Assembly (NCBI GenBank): GCA_964415245.1
Contig: CAYQAJ010000055.1
Location: forward strand, 1 to 22,366
Direction: 5' to 3'
DNA: 22,366 bases
DNA from: CAYQAJ01 sp964415245
Lineage (GTDB): Bacteria > Planctomycetota > Planctomycetia > Pirellulales > Pirellulaceae
The translations under genes and the position numbers were made by a program. Each line of letters begins with the position of its first letter. Position 1 is the stretch's first letter. The notes under the pieces were generated by a model. It saw only the letters and a program-made list of their open reading frames with translations. It had not been told where the DNA came from and searched no databases. Of this stretch, positions 15,090-22,366 are shown in pieces.

Positions 15090-16770
15090 CTACCCGCAGT
15101 CGATCTGCTCCGCCCCGTGCAGGTAATCATCGCTCACCGGGTAGTTGCGGAAGCGGATCGTGTAGTACTGCTCGAACCAGTCGGCGATGTCCTTTTCGAC
15201 CTCGTGATCAAATCCCGGCGCCACGTGCAGCGTGCGGCCCATCAGCGGCTCGCGGATTTCGCCGTCGTCGACGACAAGGCGGCCCGACTTGATTACGTAG
15301 CGGGGAAGCTGGAACATTACCTCCTTGTTTTCGTGCGGCGCGTAGATCGTCAGGTCGGCGTCGGCGCCCACGCCGAGATGCCCCTTGTGCTTGAGTCCCA
15401 GCATTCGCGCTGGAGCAGCTCGGGTGATCGTGCAGATTTCGCCCAGCGTGTACTCGCGGTCGAGGTCGCCCAGCGTGCACCGCTCGCGCACGTGCGGATT
15501 CACCGAGTCGAGCATCTCGCGGCGCCACGTGCGATCCATCAACAGGCGGATGATTTGCGGATACGCCAGGAACGAGCCGCCGTTGGGGTGGTCGGTGCTC
15601 ATCGCCACTCGCCAGGGGTCCTTCACCAGCAGGTACCACTCCAGCCCGATGGCCCATTGCAGCGAGTGCACCAGGCTTTTGTTGCGATACTCGATGGGCG
15701 CGATGCCGCAGCCGGTTTCCATTTCGGTGTCGGCGCTGAACCACTTGGTGCCGTACACGTTGGACAGGAAGTATCCCAGCGGCGAGTCGCCGGTCATGCT
15801 GGTCGTTTCGCCGAAGAGCACCTGCCCCACGTCGACGGTGACGTTTTCGTGCTCGTTCACGTAGTCGANNNNNNNNNNCGTAGTCGATCAGCGGCACGAT
15901 CTTTGAGTTGAACGTGTTCTCGTCCCCCTCGTCGTCGCCGTAGCTGTGAAACTGAATATGCGTAATGTGCCCGCGGTGTCCTTCGAGGGCCTTCATCGTT
16001 TCGAGCGTGGTTTTCCAATTGCCGGGCATGCCCAGGTTATTGGCGTGGATGTGCACGGGATGCGGCAGCTCGAGCCGGTCGACGGCGCGGGCCATCGAGC
16101 CGATAATCTGCCGCGGCGTGACGTTGTAATGATCGACGCACTGGTCGATGTGCGTAACGTTGCCGGCCGGGTGGTTCTTCCACACTTCCACGCCACCGGG
16201 GTTCACCAGTTTGGCGGCATAGCCCTTGGCCGCCCCCAACAGCCAGGCGACGAAGGCGGTGAGCCGCTCGGGCTGATCCTCGTGAATGGCTTTCATGATG
16301 TAATGGTTGTTGCCCATCAGCACATAAAAGCCCTTGTCGATGCAGGGCGTGTCTTCCAATTCCTCGTGCGCATGCCGGGCCGCGAGGGGCGGAATCGCCG
16401 CGTCGAACGCGGTGGTGTAACCCAGGCCGATGTACTTGTAGCCGGTGGCGAACGTGCTGGGCACGCTCCCCATGCTGCCACTGTGCGTCAGTCGCGTGCG
16501 GCGCACCGGCGCGGCCACGCGCTTTTCCTCGGGCCGCATCTTGCGAGCGGTGTTGACCTTGGGCCCGGCGATGTGGCAGTGCATGTCGATGCCGCCGGGC
16601 ATGACGACCAGACCGGCCGCATCGAGAGTGCGGTGGGTGGTGTCGCGCGGATCGGCCGGCGGGGCGACGATCTTGCCCCCCTCGAACCACACGTCGGCGA
16701 CCTGACCGTCGACGCTATTGGCCGGGTCGTAGACGTAGCCGCCCGCGACTTTCCACAGATCGCTACTCAT
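15090..16770 (-). CDS. fhcA: Formylmethanofuran dehydrogenase subunit A-like amidohydrolase (FhcA/FwdA type)
   Basis: This is the amidohydrolase subunit of the formyltransferase/hydrolase (Fhc) complex of methylotrophs and planctomycetes, related to archaeal FwdA/FmdA. In bacteria the complex releases formate from the formyl carrier in the tetrahydromethanopterin-linked C1 pathway. Metal-site residues expected of the family are visible: H64-C-H66 in PGGIDMHCHIAGPKVN, Lys187 in AAKLVNPGG (candidate carbamylated Lys), H230 and H232 in PVHIHANNLG, and the HITHIQFHSYG segment near 258-268. The later part has TGDSPLGYFLSNVYGTKW, a long conserved stretch, and ends GAEQIDCG. Ten Ns at 15869-15878 disrupt the frame. 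Removing them together with a 9-bp duplicate joins the halves in frame, giving about 553 residues, the usual length. The other Fhc subunits are not in the window. The gene is divergent from the DinB-like gene. Confidence 0.92.
15860..15887. other. 10-N gap flanked by a 9-bp duplicate (assembly artefact)
   Basis: The word cgtagtcga lies directly before the Ns (15860-15868) and directly after them (15879-15887). The two contig ends therefore overlap and were probably joined with a nominal 10-N spacer. Collapsing the 19 extra bases gives one open frame across the join, reading IVPLIDYVNEHENV. Confidence 0.9.
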
Positions 16771-16913
16771 GAGCCGGAAGTTTCGCTATCGTTACGCGCT
16801 GTGCGCTGGGATGCTGCTAATGCTCGCATCGCCTATCATGGAGCGTCGCTACGACCGCGGCAAGGGTGGTCGGGGGCGGCTGTACTATTGGCACCAAGCG
16901 CAACTCGACAATC

Positions 16914-17423
16914 ATGAATGAAGATCCACGCCTGACGGTCGCCATCGCGCAGATCGAAGCGGCACGCAGCTACACGCTCACGCTATTGGCCGACATTACG
17001 GACGACGACTGGTTCCAAATGCCCGCAGGTGCTCCCACGCACCTCGCGTGGCAGGTGGGACACCTGGCCATGGCCCAATACGGCCTGGCTCTGTTTCGCC
17101 AGCGGGGGCGCCGTCCCGAGGACGCCGATCTGATGTCGGGCACATTCCGCAAGCAGTTCTCCAAGGGAAGCACGGTGGAGCCCGACGCGGCGGCGTATCC
17201 GCAGGCCGAGGAGATTCGCGCCACGTTCGACCGCGTGTACGAGCAGGCGATGGCCGAATTGCCAAACATGCCCCCCGCGGTGCTCGACGAGCCGGTCGAC
17301 GAGCCTTACTTCGCCTGGCCGACGAAGCTTGGCGCCCTGCTGATCTGCTCGCATCACGAAATGCTGCACGCGGGACAGATCGGCCTGTTGCGGCGCTTAT
17401 TGGGAAAAACGCCGGTTCGCTAG
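16914..17423 (+). CDS. DinB-like domain protein
   Basis: The protein has 169 residues from the ATG at 16914; an earlier in-frame ATG-like start at 16866 adds 16 residues of poor quality. It fits the DinB/YfiT four-helix bundle of putative metal-dependent enzymes. The first helix reads LTVAIAQIEAARSYTLTLLADI. The second holds HLAWQVGHLAM with the likely metal ligand H50. The last holds CSHHEMLHAGQIGLLRRLLG with candidate ligands H148 and H152. All three His positions of the family are filled. Bacterial members include thiol-dependent S-transferases and damage-inducible proteins of unknown activity, and the substrate cannot be inferred. It is divergent from the FhcA-like gene (143 bp between starts). 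Its stop codon touches a palindromic repeat. Confidence 0.85.
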   Translation: MNEDPRLTVAIAQIEAARSYTLTLLADITDDDWFQMPAGAPTHLAWQVGHLAMAQYGLALFRQRGRRPEDADLMSGTFRKQFSKGSTVEPDAAAYPQAEEIRATFDRVYEQAMAELPNMPPAVLDEPVDEPYFAWPTKLGALLICSHHEMLHAGQIGLLRRLLGKTPVR

Positions 17424-17556
17424 TAGTAGGCACGCTCCGCGTGCCGTAACCGCACTGGCAACATCGATGAGGCGCTATGAGGTGGTATTACAGGCGGACG
17501 GCACGACGGAGCGTGCCTGCTACATTTGCGGACGACGTGCGGAGCGTGCCTGCTAC
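17421..17556. repeat. Three copies of a GGCACGCTCCG palindromic repeat
   Basis: Copy 1 (17424-17446) contains the hairpin ggcacgc/gcgtgcc with loop tcc. Copies 2 (about 17499-17523) and 3 (about 17535-17556) are inverted relative to it and read cggagcgtgcctgctac. They fill the gap between two convergent genes. Copy 3 includes the CPBP gene's stop codon (17553-17555) and copy 1 follows directly on the DinB stop. The hairpins may act as a bidirectional terminator. Confidence 0.75.
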
Positions 17557-18335
17557 GCCAGAACGGCCAGCACGTCGTAGAAGGCATGCGTGCCCACCGC
17601 CACGCCGAATCCTCGCCAGATGAAGAGCAGCGAGAAAAACACGCCGGCCACAAAACGAAACACGAAACTGTACCAATCGAACGTGTCGCCGTGCGTGGTG
17701 AAGAGTTGGTAGTGGGCCGCCGAGAATACCAGGCTCGTTAGCACCACCGCCACCGCGAGGCTTACCCGCGGTTTGGCGCCGGCCGCACGCAATAGTGCCA
17801 CCGCGACCGGCAGCATCATCAGCCGAAACAGCAACTCCTCATAGATGCCGGCGCCCAGATAACCGACCAGGCGGCCGGCCACTTCTCCGGCAGGCGCCGC
17901 CTGCGTGCCGAGATGAATGGCAGCCGTCGGCGCAAACAGCGCCGCCTGAGCATTCGCGACGACCAACAGGGCGAAGCCCAGCGCCATCGACTCCAGCGTC
18001 ATACCGTACAGCGCGCGAAAGCGGACTCGCCACGCCTGGGCCGTCGTGTGATGCCACGCCAGCAGAATGCCGACCGTGAGCAGCGGCAGCAAAAAATACT
18101 GCCCAAACCCCAACAGGTCGAGCAGCCCCCGCAGACATACGTCGACGCCGTTGCGCGTGGCCTGATGCCCCAGCAGAATTACGCCCGCTTCGTACGCCAG
18201 CAGGATCGGGGCGACGAAAACCATCGCGGTGAGCGGCCGTCGCGACTCGGCCCAGTATCCGACCGAAGCCACCGCTTGCGATTTCGCAACGGACGGTTCC
18301 GCAGGGAGCATTTCGTCAGTCGGGCCCGCGGCCAT
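17553..18335 (-). CDS. CPBP family intramembrane metalloprotease
   Basis: The protein has 260 residues from the ATG at 18335; ATG at 18311 is an alternative. It belongs to the CPBP (CAAX protease / bacteriocin-processing, Abi) family of membrane-embedded proteases. The motifs are complete: EELLFR (E166, E167, R171), VFSAAH with H208, and HAFYD with H250 and D254. These supply the glutamates and histidines of the active site. About seven hydrophobic segments are visible, the first near 36-56 and the last near 224-258. Family members process prenylated proteins, bacteriocin precursors or membrane proteins; the substrate here is unknown. It converges on the DinB-like gene, and its stop codon lies inside a repeat copy. 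No bacteriocin-like small gene is seen nearby. Confidence 0.9.
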   Translation of the reverse strand: MAAGPTDEMLPAEPSVAKSQAVASVGYWAESRRPLTAMVFVAPILLAYEAGVILLGHQATRNGVDVCLRGLLDLLGFGQYFLLPLLTVGILLAWHHTTAQAWRVRFRALYGMTLESMALGFALLVVANAQAALFAPTAAIHLGTQAAPAGEVAGRLVGYLGAGIYEELLFRLMMLPVAVALLRAAGAKPRVSLAVAVVLTSLVFSAAHYQLFTTHGDTFDWYSFVFRFVAGVFFSLLFIWRGFGVAVGTHAFYDVLAVLA

Positions 18336-18649
18336 TCAGCCACCTTGGCACGTCGCTCGAATCGCCGGGAAGAGCCAGCGGCGCGCGCCGCCGCATCTTC
18401 CTTCTATTCGGACGTGCCGACCCGGCGGCTTGAGATTCGCGACGGCGGGATTACGCGAGTTGAACGGTAGCGATAATGCGGGCGCAAGATAGTAACCCGA
18501 AGCGTTAGCGAGGGCGCGGTGGTTCGCCGCGCAAACCTCGGCTCGAACCTTCACGAACGCTTCGCGTTCGCTCCAGTTTTCTCGCTTACGCTTCGGGTTA
18601 CGACGGCTGCTCGCTTACGCTTCGCGCTTACGATTTCGAATTGTTCGGC
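18336..18649. other. Intergenic region before the CPBP gene
   Basis: These 314 bp lie between the Hint-protein stop (18650) and the CPBP start (18335), both on the minus strand. The half near 18650 is filled by the inverted repeat described separately. The half near 18335 should hold the CPBP promoter, but I see no convincing -35/-10 pair. No coding or RNA gene is supported. Confidence 0.5.
18493..18631. repeat. CCCGAAGCGTAAGCGAG inverted repeat cluster
   Basis: Arms of 20 bp at 18493-18512 (taacccgaagcgttagcgag) and 18581-18600 are inverted copies differing at one base. A partial further copy (ctcgcttacgcttcgcg) lies at about 18610-18626, and a gaacgcttcgcgttcg palindrome sits between the arms at about 18555-18570. 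The whole could fold as a large hairpin after the Hint-protein gene. It is a dispersed repeat type distinct from the others in the window. Confidence 0.75.
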
Positions 18650-20476
18650 TTATTCTTCCACCAGACCCGGCACAACCGCTTCCGTGGCGCTGCGCACCGT
18701 GTTGTCGTGCGTCAGCACCCGCTGCTGGCCCGCGAAGTACGTGTGGAAGTCGGCCACGATCAGGTTGTACGTTTCCTCGGCCTCGGCGGCGTCGATGGTC
18801 GAAACGCGAACCGTGCTCCCCAGCGCGTGCAGCTCGGCGCCCGGCTTGAGGTTGCGGGCCAGCACCCAGCCTTCCCCGGCCACCCAGAATGGATGGCCCG
18901 CGCTGCACGTAATCGTTTCGCAGCCGGCCTGGATGGCGAGCAGTGCTTCCCTGGGGCGCACGGTAGTGCGGAGCACGGGCTTGAACGCCAGTTCGCCGGT
19001 ATCGGGATTCTGCGAGAGCACCAGATCGCCGACGCGTACTTGCTCCACGGCCTTCGGCCCGGCGGCCGTCATTACCGGCGTACCGGCCAACAGGCACTCA
19101 AAAACGCGCTGCGTCGAGGGAGTAACGGTTCCGCCATTGCTCGATGAGTTGACCAGACCCGAGGTGCGATCGACGAGCGCGATTTCCTGGCCATAGCGCT
19201 GCAGGCGAGTGGGCTTCTCCCCGTCGATGAGGAGCTGATTGTACTCGTTCCACCATTGCCACCACGACTCGGGCGTCTGTTGGCCTTTCTCGCCGGTGGC
19301 CACGCTGAGCGAGGCCATGATGCGACTGTTGAGCTGGCGCGTCTGTTCGTTTTGCTGCGTCAACGTCCACTCGCGCTGCCGCGCCGTGACCGTGGTGCCG
19401 AACAGAGCGCGGGCCATCGTTTCGTTGCGGTCGCCGCCGGGCTGAGCCACGCGGCGGATGGCCGTGTCGAACACGATCGCCTCGCGCTGATTCTGTCCCT
19501 CGCGCACGAAGGCGTGGCGGTACATCAGCCGGCCTCCCTGTCCGCGGAAAAGTTGGATGCTCGAGGCAACCGGTGTGTACATGGTGGCCAGCATGTCGGG
19601 GACGAAGGCGTCGAAGGGCCGCTCTTGCAGTTGTTCCGCGGCCGCGACACGCGCCCTCTCCCACGGGGAGAAAGTGGCCAGACGGGCAAGCGACTTGCTC
19701 GCCTCCGTGCGATACATCGCGCCGAGAGCCTCGACGGTTAGCATTGCGGCGTCTTCACTGTCGACCGCCAGAATCTGCTCCATGGCCACCACGGCTTCGG
19801 GATCGTCGATCGCCAGCAGCTTCTCGCGGGCACGCTGGCGGTACACCTCGCGATCGCGGCGCAGGTCGCGGCGAATTTCGTCGATCTTGGGTCCCCATTG
19901 GGCCAGCGCCTCGCGTTCCGATTCCGAATCGGCTTGCGCCTGCTCGATCTCCTCGTTGCTGACCCACATGCCGCCGATCCATTGAAAGCCGAGACGTCGC
20001 CGGGCTTCCCGATGATCGGGATCGAGGGCCACGACCTGGGTCAAGTGCGCCCTCTCCTCGTCGTTCAGCCCACGCCGCGAGCACCAATCGGCCAGGTCCA
20101 TTTGCCCCGCGACGGTGTTCGGATACTTCTCGCGCATCCGCTGATAGGCAGCGCGGCGCGATTCTTGCCCGAAGCGCTGCACGAACTCGTCCACGGTCAC
20201 CCATCGATTGTTATGCCGCACATAGCCGCTCTGCCACTTGGCGGGCGCGTAGTCGGGCGCGAGCGTGAGAGCCTCGTCGAGCAGTCGATCGCGCTGGGCG
20301 CTCTCGCCATAGATTTCCAGGTGCAGCGCTTCGGATACCAGTTGTTGTGCTGCGTCTTGCCGTTCGGCTTTGGTGCCGGCAAAGACCCAGCCGGCGCTGG
20401 ACACCACTGCCAGGCACGACGAGGAGACAAGAAGCAATCGGACGAACGCGCGCGCGAAAACGATCTGGTGCGACAT
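18650..20476 (-). CDS. Exported TPR-like protein with C-terminal Hint domain
   Basis: The protein has 608 residues from the ATG at 20476. GGGAGG 7 nt before it supports this start over one 52 codons upstream. Residues 1-34 are a signal peptide ending near VFAGT. Residues about 40-200 carry TPR-like helices with LDEALTLAPDYAPAKWQSGYVRHNNRWV and VVALDPDHREARRRLGFQWIGGMWV, a planctomycete pattern. Residues about 215-300 are charged and helical, and 300-440 are HEAT-like or unassigned. The Hint domain runs about 461-592. It has C461 in CLLAGTPVMTAAG (splice block A), GDLVLSQNPDTGELAF, CSAGHPFWVAGEGWV with H528 (block B), and TYNLIVADFHTYFAGQQRVLTHDN ending in H590-D-N592 (blocks F/G). Such domains self-cleave. 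Only 16 residues follow N592, too few for a toxin. The HDN end differs from the canonical HN. Export is likely; the role is unknown. Confidence 0.85.
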   Translation of the reverse strand: MSHQIVFARAFVRLLLVSSSCLAVVSSAGWVFAGTKAERQDAAQQLVSEALHLEIYGESAQRDRLLDEALTLAPDYAPAKWQSGYVRHNNRWVTVDEFVQRFGQESRRAAYQRMREKYPNTVAGQMDLADWCSRRGLNDEERAHLTQVVALDPDHREARRRLGFQWIGGMWVSNEEIEQAQADSESEREALAQWGPKIDEIRRDLRRDREVYRQRAREKLLAIDDPEAVVAMEQILAVDSEDAAMLTVEALGAMYRTEASKSLARLATFSPWERARVAAAEQLQERPFDAFVPDMLATMYTPVASSIQLFRGQGGRLMYRHAFVREGQNQREAIVFDTAIRRVAQPGGDRNETMARALFGTTVTARQREWTLTQQNEQTRQLNSRIMASLSVATGEKGQQTPESWWQWWNEYNQLLIDGEKPTRLQRYGQEIALVDRTSGLVNSSSNGGTVTPSTQRVFECLLAGTPVMTAAGPKAVEQVRVGDLVLSQNPDTGELAFKPVLRTTVRPREALLAIQAGCETITCSAGHPFWVAGEGWVLARNLKPGAELHALGSTVRVSTIDAAEAEETYNLIVADFHTYFAGQQRVLTHDNTVRSATEAVVPGLVEE

Positions 20477-20710
20477 GACGGGGCCTCCCTCTGACACGTG
20501 ACAACCGCTGGACCGCGAGAAGACTTGCACACGCCGCCGGACCGTGCCCAGGCCGCACGATTCGGTGATCCTCATCGTATCGGTTCGACCGAGCGCGTGC
20601 AAATTAGGGAGGGGCCGGCCGCGAGAAGCCACAGGCCGGGGACCCCATTCCGGGCTGTCCGGCGGCTCCGCGATCGCGAAAACGGGTAGCGAAAGGTCCG
20701 GAATGGCAAC

Positions 20711-20740
20711 AAAAGGCCAGCCGGCGAAGACCGGCCGGCT
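20711..20740 (-). terminator. Rho-independent terminator of the HtrA-like gene
   Basis: On the minus strand the arms agccggc and gccggct (20734-20740 and 20719-20725) pair around an 8-base loop and are followed by ggccTTTTg. The hairpin starts about 30 nt after the stop at 20771. This is the clearest intrinsic terminator in the window. Confidence 0.7.
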
Positions 20741-20770
20741 CGCGGGGGATGGGAAGGGGGCCGTGCCGCC

Positions 20771-22159
20771 CTATTTCGCCTTCGCGTCGGACTGCTTGAC
20801 CTCGCCCAGCTCCTTCTTAAGGAGCTCCACTTGGGCCTCAAGGGCTTCAAGCTGGCGCTCGGTGCGGGTCCGCTCTTGCTCGGCGTCGGCAAGCTGCGCC
20901 TGCTGGTACACGATGACGCTGCGATAGCGGTCCAGCGCCTTTTCCAACAGTTCGCGCGGGTCCGACGTGGCGGTTTCCGGCTCGTCGGTAGGAGCGAACA
21001 CCTCGCCAATTCCGCCGCGACGCCCATTGCCTAGCGCCGCCCGGCCGTCGACGACTACTTTTGGCTCGAAGAGCTTGGCGATGATACCTTCCGGTCCCGG
21101 CTCGACCGAAACTCCGCCCCCCAGCACGACGTCGACACTGCGGACACCCGATTCCTGCTCAACGACGAACGTAACGACGTCGCCCGGTTGCTTGAAGAGA
21201 ACCGGTCGCACCGCCTGATACACGGAGCGGATTTTCACGCCGTCGGCGGCGACGACCTTATCGCCCACGTGGATGCCCGCCTTCTCGGCCGGGCTCCCCT
21301 CGGTTACGCGCTTCACGGTGATGCCCGATTCGTCTCCCTCCAGCACCATGCCCACGACGGGCCGCTGGTGCCGCAGCAGGATGACCGATCCGTCATCCGC
21401 CTTCTCTGCCAGAGCGCGGAGCAGGCGTTCCACGTGGCCGACCGGCACGGCGTACGCGAAGCCGCGTCGCTGCTCGGGCGAATCGGCCGCCACCACGATT
21501 CCCAGGAGCTGACCTTGCCGATTGACGACGCCGGCGCCGCTCGAAGTTTCGGCGGTGCGCATGTCGCACTGGAGTAGCGGCGGAAAACTGGCGCCAGGGA
21601 GCGAGCGGTCGACGCCGCTCACCAGCCCCAGCATCACGACCGGCTTCTCGGTTCCCCACGCCGCGGCGCTGATGACCCACGAACCGACCTTGGGGACGTC
21701 GGACGCCCGCTCGACGGCGGGCACGTCGGTGCGGTCGAGCTTGAGCAGGGCCAGCCCCGAAAACTCGTCGAGCACCACGGCCTTCGCCTGCGCCTGTTCG
21801 CCGCCGGCGAGCGTAATGCGAATTCGCGCATCTTTCGCGGCAATGAGCGCCGTGACGACCAGCCCGTCGCCCAGCGATACGCCGGTGAAGACCGACACCC
21901 GCGAAGCGGGCGCGGCTGTGTCGTCGGGGCGGTCGGCTGGTTGCGTCGCGTCCGCGGCGTCGATGGCTTCCGTATCGGCCGCAGTTCCGACGCGCACGGT
22001 GACGGTTGCCGCCTGCAACTTCTCCGCCGCCGATTCCAACGAGGGAAGCTCGTCATCGGCCGACAGCCGCGCAGTGCCCGCCAACAGCAGGACGGCCGCG
22101 GCGCCACACGCACACAAGACGGCCCTGATTCGCACTTTACCCAAGATCGTGACCAGCAT
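20771..22159 (-). CDS. HtrA-like PDZ protein with degenerate protease domain
   Basis: The protein has 462 residues from the ATG at 22159; an AGGG about 7 nt before supports it over the ATG at 22237, which lies in repeat sequence. Residues 1-34 are a signal peptide. Residues about 45-245 follow the trypsin-like fold of S1C (HtrA/Deg) proteases by pattern, but the catalytic His position (TNNHV) reads TALIAA with Ile106. The Asp position (DLAVLK) reads GLALLK with Gly135. The GNSGGP motif reads TSSGAG, keeping Ser207. The triad is therefore broken, and a pseudoprotease is likely. A PDZ domain spans about 268-345 (VVGMVLEGDESGITVKRVTEGSPAEKAGIHVGDKVV). The C-terminus (about 415-458) is a coiled coil (QQAQLADAEQERTRTERQLEALEAQVELLKKEL). 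It probably acts in the periplasm as a scaffold or sensor. A terminator follows it. Confidence 0.85.
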   Translation of the reverse strand: MLVTILGKVRIRAVLCACGAAAVLLLAGTARLSADDELPSLESAAEKLQAATVTVRVGTAADTEAIDAADATQPADRPDDTAAPASRVSVFTGVSLGDGLVVTALIAAKDARIRITLAGGEQAQAKAVVLDEFSGLALLKLDRTDVPAVERASDVPKVGSWVISAAAWGTEKPVVMLGLVSGVDRSLPGASFPPLLQCDMRTAETSSGAGVVNRQGQLLGIVVAADSPEQRRGFAYAVPVGHVERLLRALAEKADDGSVILLRHQRPVVGMVLEGDESGITVKRVTEGSPAEKAGIHVGDKVVAADGVKIRSVYQAVRPVLFKQPGDVVTFVVEQESGVRSVDVVLGGGVSVEPGPEGIIAKLFEPKVVVDGRAALGNGRRGGIGEVFAPTDEPETATSDPRELLEKALDRYRSVIVYQQAQLADAEQERTRTERQLEALEAQVELLKKELGEVKQSDAKAK

Positions 22160-22186
22160 GCTTTGCCCTACCCGTAACCGCTGCCA

Positions 22187-22216
22187 AATGACCAATGACC
22201 AAGTCCCCATGACCAA
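22187..22216. repeat. AATGACC heptamer repeat
   Basis: The unit aatgaccaa occurs at 22187 and 22194, overlapping with a 7-bp period, and a related ccatgaccaatg follows at about 22208. It differs by one base from the aatgacgaa unit at 1284-1462. It sits between the end of the unidentified gene and the start of the HtrA-like gene. Confidence 0.6.
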
Positions 22217-22249
22217 TGTGCGGAGAACCAGCGCCACCTTTCTCGGCAG

Positions 22250-22366
22250 CTAAATCGACACGCTTGTCGACTCGGTCGGCTCCCCTTCCAGCAAGTCGAA
22301 CAGCGCCTCCAACTCCGGTCCGGTAACTTCCCGCAGCAACAAAACGGGCGAAAGGTCTTTCGACCG
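22250..22366 (-). CDS. Unidentified protein, C-terminal tail
   Basis: On the minus strand the frame is open from the window edge to a TAG at 22250-22252, giving 38 residues that read like real protein (LSPVLLLREVTGPELEALFDLLEGE, then an acidic and Ser-rich end). The start is outside the window. It lies upstream of the HtrA-like gene in the same direction, with 90 bp of repeat between. I do not recognise the family from this fragment. Confidence 0.55.
   Translation of the reverse strand, partial: RSKDLSPVLLLREVTGPELEALFDLLEGEPTESTSVSI

Noticed and set aside
15090..15860. A separate 256-residue gene for the C-terminal part of FhcA
   Set aside because: Collapsing the 9-bp overlap around the 10 Ns joins it in frame with the N-terminal part; the apparent start is an internal Met.
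17553..18335. Bacteriocin maturation or immunity locus around the CPBP protease
   Set aside because: No small precursor peptide, transporter or leader motif is found beside it; the neighbours are a DinB-like protein and repeats.
18650..19100. Polymorphic toxin system at the Hint gene
   Set aside because: Only 16 residues follow the Hint domain, and there is no toxin domain and no immunity-like small gene downstream.

Overview
The window is GC-rich DNA from a member of the Planctomycetota, most likely a Pirellulales-type genome. The evidence is the gene content: a DUF1501 protein, planctomycete-style Ser/Thr kinases with a conserved N-terminal segment before the kinase domain, an ECF sigma factor next to a kinase, leucine-rich repeats of the 'WVL-x-IGG' type, a formylmethanofuran dehydrogenase subunit A homologue, and several families of short intergenic palindromic repeats. 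Two runs of N (100 and 10 bases) show that this is a scaffolded draft, possibly a metagenome bin. No rRNA, tRNA, CRISPR array, insertion sequence or phage gene was recognised.

Layout. 1-547: C-terminal part of a DUF1501 protein (+). 638-1255: CDP-alcohol phosphatidyltransferase (-). 1469-5070: a two-gene ABC-2 exporter operon (-) whose permease carries a large propeller-like insertion. 5262-6910: an LRR Ser/Thr kinase (-), broken by the 100-N gap. 7339-11856: an ECF sigma factor followed by a membrane kinase with a WD40 propeller and a beta-helix-like C-terminus (+). 11998-13554: a third kinase with an EF-hand-like C-terminal motif (-). 13856-14854: a secreted Gly-rich protein (-). 15090-16770: an FhcA/FwdA-like protein (-), apparently split only by an assembly artefact. 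16914-17423: a DinB-like protein (+). 17553-18335: a CPBP-family membrane protease (-). 18650-20476: an exported TPR-like protein ending in a Hint domain (-). 20771-22159: an HtrA-like PDZ protein that has lost most of its catalytic triad (-). 22250-22366: the C-terminal tail of an unidentified gene (-).

How the genes may work together. The 5.3-13.6 kb block is a signalling island: three kinases of different architecture and one sigma factor. The sigma factor and the WD40 kinase lie in the same direction 138 bp apart, and the LRR kinase is transcribed divergently from the sigma gene. A plausible reading is that the membrane kinase senses something outside the cytoplasm and controls the sigma factor, but this is inference. 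The other genes look like ordinary chromosomal genes without an obvious shared pathway, apart from the FhcA homologue, which belongs to tetrahydromethanopterin-linked C1 metabolism.

Most remarkable are the domain fusions (permease with inserted propeller; kinase with WD40 and beta-helix), the Hint domain without a toxin tail, the apparent pseudo-HtrA, and at least five distinct families of intergenic repeats, some of which supply stop codons or probable terminators.
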